In this document: one piece after another, positions 18,326 through 26,728 of the stretch
Numbering within the stretch: the stretch's first letter is position 1
Layout of the letters: every line of letters starts with the position of its first letter
Source of the DNA: Actinoplanes couchii
Lineage (GTDB): Bacteria > Actinomycetota > Actinomycetes > Mycobacteriales > Micromonosporaceae
Assembly: GCF_016862075.1 (NCBI RefSeq)
Contig: NZ_BOMG01000105.1
Span: 56,843-120,842, forward strand
Direction of reading: 5' to 3'
DNA length: 64,000 nt
Notes under the pieces: generated by a model
The model's input: only the letters and a program-made list of their open reading frames with translations
The model's database searches: none
What the model was told of the DNA's origin: nothing
Position numbers and translations under genes: made by a program

Positions 18326-18920
18326 ATGCTCGCCCTGCTGGGCATCAGCACCACGTTCGCGGGCGTGCAGTCCGCGTGCCTCTACCTGCTGACGCTGCAC
18401 CTGCAGGTGGGACTCGGCAAGAGCCCGCTCGGCACCGGGCTGATCTTCGCCCCGCTCGGCATCGCCTACGTCGCGTCGTCGTTGTGGGGTCGCGACCTGG
18501 CCGCGCGTTACGGGCGGCGAGCCAGAATCGCCGCCATCCTGCTCGTCGCGGCCGGGATCCTTCGTCGCCGCGACGATCGCCGAGGTGTACGGCACGGGCG
18601 TGGCCCCCGCGTCCTTCGCCGTCCCGCTCGCTCTGATCGGTGTCGGCGCCGGGGTTCTCGGGCCCTCCGTCACCGCGGACGTGCTCCGCCTGGTTCCGGC
18701 AGAGTCCAGCGCGACCGCCTCGGGCGTGCTCGCCACCTCCCAGCAGCTCGGGGCCGCGCTGGGGATCACGCTGTTCGGCCTGCTGTACTTCACCGAGCTC
18801 GCCCGGCACGACGTCGTCCGGGCGACGTCGGCCGCACTGTTCGCCTGCGCTCTCGCCCTGCTGGCCGCCGCGGCACTGGCCCGGTTCGTGACGCTCCCCG
18901 CCGTCCGGTCGCCGGCGTGA
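18326..18920 (+). pseudogene. DHA2-type MFS efflux transporter remnant
   Basis: Only the C-terminal part of a 14-helix drug transporter is left. Frame one gives MLALLGISTTF through DLAARYGRRARIAAILLVAAG. Near 18556-18562 the match jumps by one base into a second frame that continues FVAATIAEVYGTGV, then TADVLRLVPAESSATASG and QQLGAALGITLFG to the stop at 18920. These are typical late-helix DHA2 sequences (EmrB/QacA family). The N-terminal half, including the first motif region, is missing, so the gene is dead even if the frameshift were a sequencing error. Confidence 0.75.
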
Positions 18921-19041
18921 GCCACCATGATGCGATGGCAGTGAATCTCCGTGATGCCGGAATCTGAATGGGGCAAAGACCGACCGTGAGCGAACGCCCG
19001 TACTCAGTCTTACTGCTCCGCGTCCTCGGTGCCGGAACGCG

Positions 19042-19893
19042 GTGACCGGACCCGGCACGTTCCTGGCCTCCAGCGCCGGCCTCGGCTGGCGTACGGCCGA
19101 CGCCGGCCTGTGGGCGGATCCGGCGCAGCTGGACGAGTGCACTGCGCCGGCCGTGCCCGACCTGACGATGGTGCTCGTCGTCGCCGGGCATTACACGATC
19201 GAGAGCCGGGCCGGCCTCGGCTGGCGGTCGGCCGGCTACCGCCCCGGATCGGTGGCGGTGAACGCACCGGGCCGGGAGAGCGTGTTCCGGTGGCGTTCGG
19301 CCGGGCAGCCCGCGTTGCGCTCGTTCCACCTGCGGTTCCGGTCCGCGGTGGTGCACCAGGCGCTGGACGGTCTCGCCGTGGCCGACCACGATCTGGACGG
19401 GCTCGACGCGCTGTCGCTCGACGATGCGTACGTGTCGGCGTCGCTGTTCGCCCTGCAGCGGGCGCTCGAATCCGGCACGGCCGGCCTCTACGCGGACGCG
19501 GTGGCCGGGGCGCTGCTGACCCATCTGGTCCACACCGGCCTGCCCATCCGGGCCGGGACGAGCGCGGACTCCGGTCCGCTGGGCAGGCGGGAGTTGGCGC
19601 GGGTGGTCGAGTACATGCGCGCCCATCTCGGCGGGAACGTGCAGCTGGACGAACTGGCCGCGCTGGCGAACGTCAGTAAGTTCCATTTCCTGCGTATGTT
19701 CACGCAGTCCACCGGCCTCACGCCGCACCGCTACCTGACCCGGGAGCGCATGCGGCACGGCGCGGGCCTGCTGCGCCGGACCGATCTGAGCGTCCGGCAG
19801 ATCGCGGTGCTGTGCGGGTATGCCAGCGCCAGCCGCTTCGCGGCCGCGTTCCGGCGGGAGTACGGCATCTCGCCGGCCGCCTACCGCCGCTGA
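19042..19893 (+). CDS. AraC-family transcriptional regulator
   Basis: 283 residues from a GTG. The N-terminal half is a cupin-like sensor domain (VLVVAGHYTIESR region). The C-terminal two helix-turn-helix motifs are clear: LDELAALANVSKFHFLRMF and VRQIAVLCGYASASRFAAAF, ending REYGISPAAYRR. The gene is convergent with two short-chain dehydrogenases. AraC proteins of this shape usually activate neighbouring catabolic or stress genes, but the effector is unknown. A strong hairpin lies right at its stop codon. Confidence 0.88.
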   Translation: MTGPGTFLASSAGLGWRTADAGLWADPAQLDECTAPAVPDLTMVLVVAGHYTIESRAGLGWRSAGYRPGSVAVNAPGRESVFRWRSAGQPALRSFHLRFRSAVVHQALDGLAVADHDLDGLDALSLDDAYVSASLFALQRALESGTAGLYADAVAGALLTHLVHTGLPIRAGTSADSGPLGRRELARVVEYMRAHLGGNVQLDELAALANVSKFHFLRMFTQSTGLTPHRYLTRERMRHGAGLLRRTDLSVRQIAVLCGYASASRFAAAFRREYGISPAAYRR

Positions 19894-19918
19894 GCCCGGA
19901 CACCGGCGCCCGGGCTCA
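19891..19918. terminator. Bidirectional hairpin terminator
   Basis: Perfect 9-bp arms TGAGCCCGG (19891-19899) and CCGGGCTCA (19910-19918) with a 10-base loop. It begins at the AraC stop codon and sits between that gene and the convergent SDR gene that ends at 19932, the usual place for a shared terminator. There is no long T-run, as is common in actinomycetes. Confidence 0.65.
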
Positions 19919-19931
19919 GCGGCCGCAACGG

Positions 19932-20822
19932 TCAGGGTGCGGGGTGCAGCAGGTCTTCGTATCCGACTGTGCGGTAGAAGTCGCGGTGGATCCGGTCGCC
20001 GATCCGGAAGACCTCCTCCGCGCCGTCCTGCGCCGGGTCGATGTAGACGCGGAACGGCCGCTGCCCCTTCGGCAGGCCGACCAGTGTGGCGACCTGGCGG
20101 GCCACCTCGCCCGGGTCGGCGTCCGCCGGCGACAGCGCGGCCTGCTTGGCGAGCAGGTCGTCGATGGCGGCCGCGTACAGGTCGTCGTACTGCTTCGCGG
20201 TCGTCTCGTCGTCCGGGTGACCGGCGTGCGCGTAGTGGTTGGTGCCGGTGGTGAACGAGCCCGGTACGACGATCGTCGACTCGATGCCGAACCGGGAGAC
20301 CTCGGCCGCGATGCTGACCGCGAGCGCGTCCTCGGCCGCCTTGGCCGCGAAGTACGGGCCCAGCCACGGCGGTGTGCCGCCGCGGGCGCTCGTCGAGCCG
20401 ATCCAGACCAGCAGGCCGTCGCGCTGCCGGCGCATGTGCGGCAGGACCGCGCGGTTGACTCGCTGCGTCGACAGGACGTTCGTGTCGTAGACGGCGGCGA
20501 TCTGCTCCACGGAGAACGCCTCGACCGGGCCGAGCGTCATGTGCCCGGCGTTGTGCACCACCACGTCGATGCGTCCGTGCGCGTCGACGATCTGCGCGAC
20601 CGCGGCGTCAACGGAGGACTGGTCCGCGACATCCAGTTCGATCGGGTGCGCCTGGACGCCGTGCTCTGCGGCGTAGGCGCCGAGGTCGGCCGCGGCCCGG
20701 GCGTTGCGGTCGGCGGTGTTACGCATGCCGGCGTAGACGACATGGCCGCTGCCGGCCAGGGAACGCGTGATCATCGCGCCGAACCCGCTCGACGCGCCGG
20801 TCACCAGCACGATGCTGCCCAT
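19932..20822 (-). CDS. Short-chain dehydrogenase/reductase (SDR)
   Basis: 296 residues. The Rossmann motif TGASSGFG is near residues 8-15, NAG occurs in the VVHNAGHM stretch, and the catalytic Tyr-Lys pair is in PYFAAKAAEDALA (YxxxK). The protein is longer than a minimal SDR, with a C-terminal extension that ends in a conserved-looking FRIGDRIHRDFYRTVGYEDL. It is the second gene of a pair: its ATG overlaps the stop of the upstream SDR by one base (TGATG), so the two are translated together. It reduces or oxidises a carbonyl with NAD(P)H; the substrate is unknown. Confidence 0.87.
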   Translation of the reverse strand: MGSIVLVTGASSGFGAMITRSLAGSGHVVYAGMRNTADRNARAAADLGAYAAEHGVQAHPIELDVADQSSVDAAVAQIVDAHGRIDVVVHNAGHMTLGPVEAFSVEQIAAVYDTNVLSTQRVNRAVLPHMRRQRDGLLVWIGSTSARGGTPPWLGPYFAAKAAEDALAVSIAAEVSRFGIESTIVVPGSFTTGTNHYAHAGHPDDETTAKQYDDLYAAAIDDLLAKQAALSPADADPGEVARQVATLVGLPKGQRPFRVYIDPAQDGAEEVFRIGDRIHRDFYRTVGYEDLLHPAP

Positions 20823-21556
20823 CAGATGACACCCCCGTTGACGAAGATGGTCTGGCCGTTGACCCAGCGGGCCGGACCGGCCAGGAACGCGACGACCTCG
20901 GCGGTGTCGTCCGGCTCCCCGAGCCGTTCCAGTGGCGCGGCCTCGGCCAGGTTGTCGATCACCTCCTGCGGCTTGCCGTCCAGGAAGAACGGTGTGGCGG
21001 TCGGCCCGGGCGCGACCGCGTTGACCGTGATGTCCCGGCCACGCAGCTCCTTGGCCAGAATCGGGGTCAGCGCCTCGACGGCCGCTTTACTCGCCGCGTA
21101 GGCGGTGTAGGTCGGCAGCGCCAGCTTCCGGACCGTGGACGCGAAATTGATCAGGGCGCCGCCGGTACGCAGCCGCCTGGCCGCCTGCTGGCTGAGCAGG
21201 AACGCGCCCCGCACGTTGATCCGGTGCATGGTGTCGAAGTCGTCCACGCTCATCTCGGTCAGCGGGCTGAGGATCATGACGCCGGCCGTGTTGACCACGA
21301 CGTCGACGCCGCCGAACTGCCGCTCCACCGTGTCGAACAGGTCCTGCACCTGCTGCGGGTCGGTGACGTCGGCCTGGGCGGTCCCGGCCGTACCACCGTC
21401 CGCGATGATCTGCTTGGCTACCTCCTCCGCGGGCGCCGGGTTGCCGGCGTAGTGCACCACCACGGTCATGCCGTCGGCGGCGAGCCGGGCGGCCACCCGT
21501 CGGCCGATACCTCCGGAACCACCGGTGACGAGAACGATGCGTTCGTTGTCTGACAC
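20822..21556 (-). CDS. SDR-family oxidoreductase (FabG-like)
   Basis: 244 residues, the classical SDR length. TGGSGGIG is near residues 11-18, NTAGVM replaces the usual NNAG, the catalytic Ser is in NFAST, and Tyr/Lys are in YAASKAAVE. The C-terminal WVNGQTIFVNGGVI is the family's standard end. It is first in a two-gene unit with the longer SDR downstream. The function is NAD(P)-linked oxidoreduction of an unknown substrate; resemblance to 3-oxoacyl reductases is general only. Confidence 0.88.
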   Translation of the reverse strand: MSDNERIVLVTGGSGGIGRRVAARLAADGMTVVVHYAGNPAPAEEVAKQIIADGGTAGTAQADVTDPQQVQDLFDTVERQFGGVDVVVNTAGVMILSPLTEMSVDDFDTMHRINVRGAFLLSQQAARRLRTGGALINFASTVRKLALPTYTAYAASKAAVEALTPILAKELRGRDITVNAVAPGPTATPFFLDGKPQEVIDNLAEAAPLERLGEPDDTAEVVAFLAGPARWVNGQTIFVNGGVI

Positions 21557-21780
21557 GTTGTGCCCTTCAGAAACTGAGAGATCAGTGACCGGCGGCCGAT
21601 TGCTGATGTACCGCCACGCAGTCGGTTACCCGCGGCCGCAGGCGTAGGCGGCGCCGATCTTGCGACGTCAGCGCCGCAGATTGCGCACGGTAGATGTACG
21701 GGGTGGCCGCGGGTCAGCTGAGGGGTTCCGGCCGGCCGAGTCGCGTGCTCAGGAAGGCGATCAGGGTGTCGCCACCACTC

Positions 21781-22209
21781 TCAGATGCGGGCGATCAGCT
21801 TGATCTCGACCAGCAGTTCCGGGAAGGCGAGCCGGGAGATGCCGATCATCGTGCTGGCGACCTGGGGGTCCGGCCGGCCGTAGGCCTCCTTGCGTACCAC
21901 CTTGGCCGCCCGGTCTCCCTCGTCGGCGTCGACGACGTAGAGAACCTCGTCGACCACGTCGTCGAGGGACGCGCCGAACCGGGCGAGCAGCGTCGCGGCG
22001 TTCGCGTAGCACTGCCGCATCTGGGCTGCCGTGTTCGCCGTGTCGGCCGGACGGCCGGCCTCGACCGGGGCGGGCGCGACCAGTGCCGGTCCGTCGTGCG
22101 CGACCTGCCCGGAGAGGTAGATGGTGCCGCCGTGCCGGAGCGCCTGCACGTAGCCGTAGTCGGCCTCCCAGGAGACGCCGAAACGTTCGATCTGATCTGC
22201 TTTGCTCAT
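21781..22209 (-). CDS. RidA/YjgF/UK114-family protein
   Basis: 142 residues. Family features are the YLSGQVAHD strand near the N-terminus and the ending LAFPELLVEIKLIARI. In classical RidA an Arg close to the end of the domain binds the imine acid. Here the corresponding stretch (QVASTMIGISRL) seems to lack it, so deaminase activity is uncertain and a divergent Rid subgroup is more likely. The gene is divergent from the GlxA-like regulator, with 72 bp between starts, and that regulator may control it. Confidence 0.8.
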   Translation of the reverse strand: MSKADQIERFGVSWEADYGYVQALRHGGTIYLSGQVAHDGPALVAPAPVEAGRPADTANTAAQMRQCYANAATLLARFGASLDDVVDEVLYVVDADEGDRAAKVVRKEAYGRPDPQVASTMIGISRLAFPELLVEIKLIARI

Positions 22210-22281
22210 GTGCAGAACGTTAGGGAGCGCCGGCGGGCCCGGACAGTGGCCGCGGTGTCAGATGCCGCAAGGATCGTGCCG

Positions 22282-23157
22282 GTGAGTCACGCCGTCACGA
22301 TCCTCGCGGTGCCGCGGCACTACCCGCTGGACGTCGCGATCCCCGAGCACGTGCTGACCCGTCACCCGGCGTACCGGGTGACGGTCTGCCGCGACGCGGC
22401 CGGGCTGGAGACGGCGGACACGGTCATCGTGCCCGGTTACGACGAACCGCACCGGCCGGTCCCGGGTGAGCTGCTGGACGGACTGCGGCACGCGTACCGG
22501 CGCGGCGCCCGGATCGTGGCCGTCTGCACCGGTGTCTTCGCCGTGGCCGACGCCGGCCTGCTCGACGGGCGACAGGCGACCACCCATTGGCGGTACGCGT
22601 CGCAGCTGCGCGAGTTGCACCCGCGCGTCACCGTGCTGGAGAACCGTCTGCTGCACACCGACGGCACCATTCTGACCTCGGCGGGCGCGACCGGCGGCAT
22701 CGACGTGTGCCTGGCGATGATCCGGGACGACTTCGGCGCCCATGCCGCCGACGCGGCAGCCAAGGAGGTCGTCTTCACCCTGGTGCGTGGGCCGGACGAG
22801 CCCCAGTTCACCGACGCGCCCGCCGGCGACCGCGCCTCGCTGCGCGCTACCCGGGAGTGGGTGATCGACCGTCTTGCCGAGCCGATCACCGTCGATGCCA
22901 TGGCCCGGGCCAGTCATCTGTCCCGGCGCACGTTCATCAGGCGTTTCACGCAGGAGAGTGGCATGCCCCCGATGCGCTGGGTGATCCTTCAGCGCCTGTA
23001 CGCCGCTCGGCGTCTGCTGGAGACCTCGGATTGGCCCGTCGAGCGAGTGGCCGGCGCGAGCGGTTTCGGCACCGCGGCCAACCTGCGCGCCGTCTTCCGC
23101 CGCGAACTGGGCGTGACGCCGAGCGCCCACCGCACAACCGCCGAGACAGCGCGATGA
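22282..23157 (+). CDS. GlxA-like regulator: DJ-1/PfpI domain plus AraC helix-turn-helix
   Basis: 291 residues. The frame is open far upstream, but an AAGGA site (22269-22273) eight bases before GTG 22282 and the first DJ-1 strand (VTILAVPRHYPLDVA) favour this start. The DJ-1/PfpI-like domain spans about 1-165 with the nucleophile-elbow-like VCTGVFAVADAGLLDG. The AraC domain (about 195-285) reads ITVDAMARASHLSRRTFIRR and ends FRRELGVTPSAHR. It is probably the regulator of the divergent RidA-family gene; the ligand is unknown. Confidence 0.87.
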   Translation: MSHAVTILAVPRHYPLDVAIPEHVLTRHPAYRVTVCRDAAGLETADTVIVPGYDEPHRPVPGELLDGLRHAYRRGARIVAVCTGVFAVADAGLLDGRQATTHWRYASQLRELHPRVTVLENRLLHTDGTILTSAGATGGIDVCLAMIRDDFGAHAADAAAKEVVFTLVRGPDEPQFTDAPAGDRASLRATREWVIDRLAEPITVDAMARASHLSRRTFIRRFTQESGMPPMRWVILQRLYAARRLLETSDWPVERVAGASGFGTAANLRAVFRRELGVTPSAHRTTAETAR

Positions 23158-23204
23158 GCGATGCCCCGGCAGCACCGGGTAGAGGCCCCGGCGCAGGAGC
23201 ACGT

Positions 23205-24122
23205 TCAGGAGGGCGTCTGATTCACGTATTTTGTGGTGTCAGGCGTTGTGGGGGTCTCGGCAGGGTGGTGCGGTGCTGCCGGTGGAGCGCCGGTCGTCAC
23301 CCGTAGCCAGTCCAGCTTGTCGGCGTCGGGTGAGCCCGCTGCCGCGGTGTACGTCACGATGCGCAGGTCGGCGCCGGGAACCGTGAGCACGTCGCAGTCG
23401 AGGGTCACGTCGCCGACCTCCGGGTGGCTGATCGTCTTCTCGTCGCTGGTCAGCGTCGACGCTCCGACCGTCGCCCACAGCCGTTCGAATTCTGCCGACG
23501 TCTGCCGGAAGCCGTTTACCAGAGCGGCCAGTCGTGGATCGGCCGGGTACCGGTCCGAGGCCTCTTTCAGATCGGCGACGATGGTGGCCGCGAACGCGTC
23601 GGGCCCGGACGTCGATCGCAGCGGGCGCAGGTAGTCCGCGGCCGGGCCGCTGCCGAACAGCATGTGCGCGATGGTGCGCTCCTGCTCGGGGATGTCGGCC
23701 GGGTCGCCGTGCAGGGCTGTCCACATCCGGTTCCACCACAGCAGTCGCCAGTCGGCCGCGAAGATTCCGATCGGTACGTCACCGAGCCGGGCGGCGAGTC
23801 GTGCGACACCCGGCGGTACGTGATCGTCGACCATGCCGTCCTGCGGCGGAAGCAGGCCGGCAGCGCGGAAGAGCTGGTCGCGTTCCGGGCGCCGTAGCTG
23901 AAGAGCCCGGGTGATCGCGGTCACCACCTGCGCCGACGGGTTCGTGGCGCGGCCCTGCTCGAGGCGCAGCACGTACTCCACCGACAGCCCGGCCAGGGCG
24001 GCCAGGTCCTCGCGCCGCAGGCCGGGGGCGCGGCTCTTGGCCGTCCGGGTGAGTCCGGCGTCGGCCGGATCCAGCCGATCACGCCATTGCCGTACCAGGG
24101 CACCGAAGGTCGCCGCGCTCAT
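23205..24122 (-). CDS. XRE-family regulator with MmyB-like ligand domain
   Basis: 305 residues from ATG 24122; longer frames upstream run into the divergent gene. The N-terminal Xre helix-turn-helix reads GLRREDLAALAGLSVEYVLR followed by LEQGRATNPS. The C-terminal PAS-like sensor domain (about 105-280) carries the family's WRLLWWNRMWTALHGDP and TLDCDVLTVPGADLR. Actinomycetes hold many such proteins, which usually repress a neighbouring oxidoreductase or small-molecule gene. Here the divergent SRPBCC gene is the natural target. A GGTACC-based inverted repeat lies in the 87-bp gap. Confidence 0.88.
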   Translation of the reverse strand: MSAATFGALVRQWRDRLDPADAGLTRTAKSRAPGLRREDLAALAGLSVEYVLRLEQGRATNPSAQVVTAITRALQLRRPERDQLFRAAGLLPPQDGMVDDHVPPGVARLAARLGDVPIGIFAADWRLLWWNRMWTALHGDPADIPEQERTIAHMLFGSGPAADYLRPLRSTSGPDAFAATIVADLKEASDRYPADPRLAALVNGFRQTSAEFERLWATVGASTLTSDEKTISHPEVGDVTLDCDVLTVPGADLRIVTYTAAAGSPDADKLDWLRVTTGAPPAAPHHPAETPTTPDTTKYVNQTPS

Positions 24123-24142
24123 CCAAGCATGATCGCAGCCTA

Positions 24143-24157
24143 GGTACCGGTGGTACC
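24143..24157. promoter_or_regulatory. Candidate operator in the XRE/SRPBCC divergent gap
   Basis: GGTACC (24143-24148), GGT, GGTACC (24152-24157) form a perfect 15-bp inverted repeat, partly extended by CCT before and AGG after. It lies 21 bases from the XRE start and 53 from the SRPBCC start, a good place for an autoregulated divergent operator. Binding by the XRE protein is inference. Confidence 0.45.
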
Positions 24158-24209
24158 AGGGCTGGTCAGGTTGCTGGCTGTCGCATGGTCTTGGCCGCAC
24201 GCTGATCCC

Positions 24210-24719
24210 ATGCTCATCACCAGCACCGACAAGACCGTCAAGATCACCGTCTTCGCCCGTACGTCCACCAGCCCCGACGTCAGTTTCCGGATCATCGCGC
24301 CGATCGATCTGAGCCGGGTCTTCATCGCCGACCGTCTGTTCCCGGGGATCGCCGGCGTGGCGGAACAGACCGATTCCTGGGACCACGCCGGGGTTTCCCG
24401 GCAGCCACGGTTCACCGACGGCTCGCACGCCACCGAGTCGCTCACCGAATACGTCGAAGGACACGGATTCGCGTACGAGCTCACCGAATTCACCAACGCC
24501 CTGGGCGCTCTGGCGCTCGGTGTACGCGGCGAGTTCTCGTTCCTGCCCGACGGTGACGGCACCATGATCCGCTGGACGTACGAGTTCAAACCGCGGCCCG
24601 GCCGCAAGGCGATCATCGCCGGTCCGTTCCGCCCACTGTGGCAGCGCTACATGCAGGCGGCACTGGGGCGGATGGCCGCGATCGTCGAGGAAGAAAAGGC
24701 CCGCGGTACATCGCGATGA
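24210..24719 (+). CDS. SRPBCC-superfamily (START-like) protein
   Basis: 169 residues from ATG 24210; the upstream in-frame part overlaps the promoter gap and is not convincing. The layout of a long C-terminal helix (RPLWQRYMQAALGRMAAIVEEE) after beta strands (GEFSFLPDGDGTMIRWTYEF) fits the SRPBCC fold of polyketide cyclases and lipid- or ligand-binding proteins. No catalytic residues can be named. It is divergent from the XRE regulator, which probably controls it. Confidence 0.7.
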   Translation: MLITSTDKTVKITVFARTSTSPDVSFRIIAPIDLSRVFIADRLFPGIAGVAEQTDSWDHAGVSRQPRFTDGSHATESLTEYVEGHGFAYELTEFTNALGALALGVRGEFSFLPDGDGTMIRWTYEFKPRPGRKAIIAGPFRPLWQRYMQAALGRMAAIVEEEKARGTSR

Positions 24720-24762
24720 CCTTTCGAGTGCCGTCGAACGGGAGCACTAAAGTGGGCTCACC

Positions 24763-25185
24763 ATGCCTGATCTCCTCGGAATCAACCATCTGACACTCTC
24801 CACAGGCGACCTCGACCGGCTCGTGAGGTACTACACGGAGTTGCTCGGAGCGGCCCTCGCCTTCGAGCGCGCTGCCACCGCCGCCGATCCGCGCATCGCA
24901 GTCGTCGACGTCGGAGGGGACGACCACTTGATGATCGTCGAAACGGCCACCGTCCCCGCCACCGACGTCGACCCCCTGGGCCGGGCGGGCTGGGGGCTGC
25001 GCGTGGGGTCCTACGCGCAGCTGGGTGAGGTTCGTGAACGAGTCCTGGATGCCGGGTGGCCGGCCGGACCGATCGAGACGCTGCCCACGCAGTGGACGAT
25101 GACAGTTCATGATCCCGATGGACGCCCGGTGGACGTTCGGGCACATCGGCCCCGCACCGCGTCACCGCTCCCGGTCACTGGCTGA
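24763..25185 (+). CDS. VOC-family (glyoxalase/dioxygenase fold) protein
   Basis: 140 residues. The start INHLTLSTGDLDRLVRYYTE with His at about residue 9 and the later PTQWTMTVHDPDGRPVDVR show the two beta-alpha-beta-beta-beta modules of the vicinal oxygen chelate fold. Possible metal ligands are His9 and a later His or Glu, but the set is incomplete by eye, so enzyme or binding role (glyoxalase, fosfomycin-type resistance, extradiol) is open. It stands alone, 43 bp after the SRPBCC gene on the same strand. Confidence 0.78.
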   Translation: MPDLLGINHLTLSTGDLDRLVRYYTELLGAALAFERAATAADPRIAVVDVGGDDHLMIVETATVPATDVDPLGRAGWGLRVGSYAQLGEVRERVLDAGWPAGPIETLPTQWTMTVHDPDGRPVDVRAHRPRTASPLPVTG

Positions 25186-25242
25186 CAGACAGCCGGTCGA
25201 CGTGCGACCTGACGCCAGCGTACGACCGGTGACCTGACAGAC
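25182..25242. repeat. Inverted repeat bracketed by a 9-bp direct repeat
   Basis: CTGACAGAC occurs at 25182-25190 and again at 25234-25242. Between them lies an inverted repeat with perfect 7-bp arms, CCGGTCG (25193-25199) and CGACCGG (25223-25229). The first direct repeat contains the stop codon of the VOC gene. It may be the gene's terminator or the scar of a very small insertion with target duplication. Confidence 0.45.
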
Positions 25243-25249
25243 GGGTTCA

Positions 25250-25504
25250 GTGCGGGGCCGCGGTGGCGCCGTGCACGACGTGCCCGCTGGGGCCACGGCC
25301 TTCGCCCACCGCGATTCTGAAGTGCGCGCGCCGTACACCTCCAGTGTGTTGAAGTCGGCGTGGGCGAACGTACGGCCGCTGGTGTCCGGCTCCTATCTCA
25401 ACCTCGCCACCGAACACCCCGACGACGACGTCTACCCCGGCGCCACCGGTACCCGCCTTGCCGAACTGCGTGCCGCTGTCGACCCCGACGGCCTCTTCCG
25501 ATGA
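25250..25504 (+). pseudogene. C-terminal remnant of a FAD-linked oxidase (BBE type)
   Basis: The 84-codon frame matches only the tail of berberine-bridge-like FAD oxidases: GGAVHDVPAGATAFAHRD, then the closing YLNLATEHPDDD, and RLAELRAAVDPDGLFR, which resembles the usual family ending (KxxYDPDxxFR). The FAD-binding domain and most of the substrate domain are absent, and no start signal precedes it. It is a decayed or deleted oxidase gene. Confidence 0.7.
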
Positions 25505-25616
25505 AACCCCACAAGGGATAACCGTTCGTTCGTGCACTGTTCAGCGGACTTCGCGCATTCAACCGCGCCTATCGGCAATGTCTCGATGTGACGGTATCGA
25601 GAAGGCGGGCTTCGGC

Positions 25617-25793
25617 ATGATCGCACTGGTGATGGTCGCTATGGCACTGCTCGGCGGAACGGCATGGAACGTCATGAACCAGTCGGTCGCCCGCGACCGC
25701 GAACTCAACCACCGGCTGTCCCTGGCGGGGTTGGTGGCCTGCGCGGTGGTCGCGGTGGGCGCGCTGGGAGCAGGCGCCGTGGCTCTGCTGTGA
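25617..25793 (+). CDS. Small two-helix membrane protein
   Basis: 58 residues from ATG 25617 (an earlier in-frame ATG at 25578 would add 13). Two hydrophobic stretches, MIALVMVAMALLGGTAW and LAGLVACAVVAVGALGAG, are separated by a charged loop with ARDRELNHR. The protein is probably integral in the membrane. No family is recognised. The next gene is convergent, 41 bp away. It could be a chance frame, but the hydrophobic pattern with a polar loop is gene-like. Confidence 0.4.
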   Translation: MIALVMVAMALLGGTAWNVMNQSVARDRELNHRLSLAGLVACAVVAVGALGAGAVALL

Positions 25794-25834
25794 CCAGGAG
25801 GAAGCCGCCGGGCCATCAGCGAGATGAACCGCTC

Positions 25835-26650
25835 TCAGTTGACCTGGGTGCCGAAGGCCGCGACCGACACCGGCTGCCAGTCGCGCCAGGTCTGCAGGCG
25901 GTCCTGGTAGATCGCTTCGATCTCGGGGAAGTCGCGGCCGAGGAGCAGGCGCCGCGGCGGGTTCTCGGCGTCGACGAGGGCGAGGATGGCCGGCTTGGTG
26001 GCGGCGGCGGTGCCGATGGTGAACTCGGCCGCGGTCTCGGCGCGGGTCTGTGCGTAGTCCGGTGACGCAGTGCTGTGGCGTGATCCACGGTCGAGCCAGT
26101 CGGTCGCGTACGCGCCCGGTTCGACGCAGGTGACGTGGATGCCGAAACCGGCGACCTCCTGGGCGAGGGATTCCGACAGGCCTTCGAGGGCCCATTTCGA
26201 GGCGTGGTAGGCGCCGATGCCGGGGTAGGCCCGGACGCCGCCTTCGCTGGTGACCTGGAGGAGGTGTCCGCTGCGCTGGCGGCGCAGCACGGGCAGGGCG
26301 GCCTGGGTGACCCAGGTGGCGCCGAAGAAGTTGGTCTCCATCTGCTGGCGCAGTTCGCGTTCGGTGAGTTCCTCGACCATGCCGAAGTGGCCGTAGCCGG
26401 CGTTGTTGACGACGACGTCGATGCGCCCGAAGCGGTGCACCGCGTGGTCGAAGGCGGTGAAGACGCCTTCGCGGTCGGTGACGTCGAGTTCCCGTGTCAG
26501 GACGTTCTCGCCGAAGCGCCCGGTGAGGTCCTTGACGGTGCCGAGGTTGCGGGCGGTGGCGACGACGCGGTCGCCGCGTTCCAGTGCGGCTTCGGCCCAG
26601 AGGCGGCCGAAGCCGGTGGACGTGCCGGTGATGATCCAGACTTTGCTCAT
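25835..26650 (-). CDS. SDR-family oxidoreductase
   Basis: 271 residues from ATG 26650; an upstream start would add 11 Arg-rich residues with no support. TGTSTGFG (about 8-15), VNNAGYG, catalytic Ser in QVTSEGG and Tyr/Lys in YHASKWALEG are all present, so it should be an active NAD(P) enzyme. The substrate is unknown. It lies downstream of a LysR gene on the same strand with a 78-bp gap that includes a perfect GCCGTCGACGGC palindrome (26662-26673), so control by that LysR protein is plausible. Confidence 0.88.
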   Translation of the reverse strand: MSKVWIITGTSTGFGRLWAEAALERGDRVVATARNLGTVKDLTGRFGENVLTRELDVTDREGVFTAFDHAVHRFGRIDVVVNNAGYGHFGMVEELTERELRQQMETNFFGATWVTQAALPVLRRQRSGHLLQVTSEGGVRAYPGIGAYHASKWALEGLSESLAQEVAGFGIHVTCVEPGAYATDWLDRGSRHSTASPDYAQTRAETAAEFTIGTAAATKPAILALVDAENPPRRLLLGRDFPEIEAIYQDRLQTWRDWQPVSVAAFGTQVN

Positions 26651-26728
26651 GGACCCAGCCTGCCGTCGACGGCGGCATGCCACCAGCGAATGTTGATCAT
26701 GTCTGGCATTCCGGCGCGGAATATCGCG

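Noticed and set aside
21694..22281. Upstream part of the GlxA-like frame
   Set aside because: It is the shadow of the RidA-family gene on the other strand; the DJ-1 domain begins right after GTG 22282.
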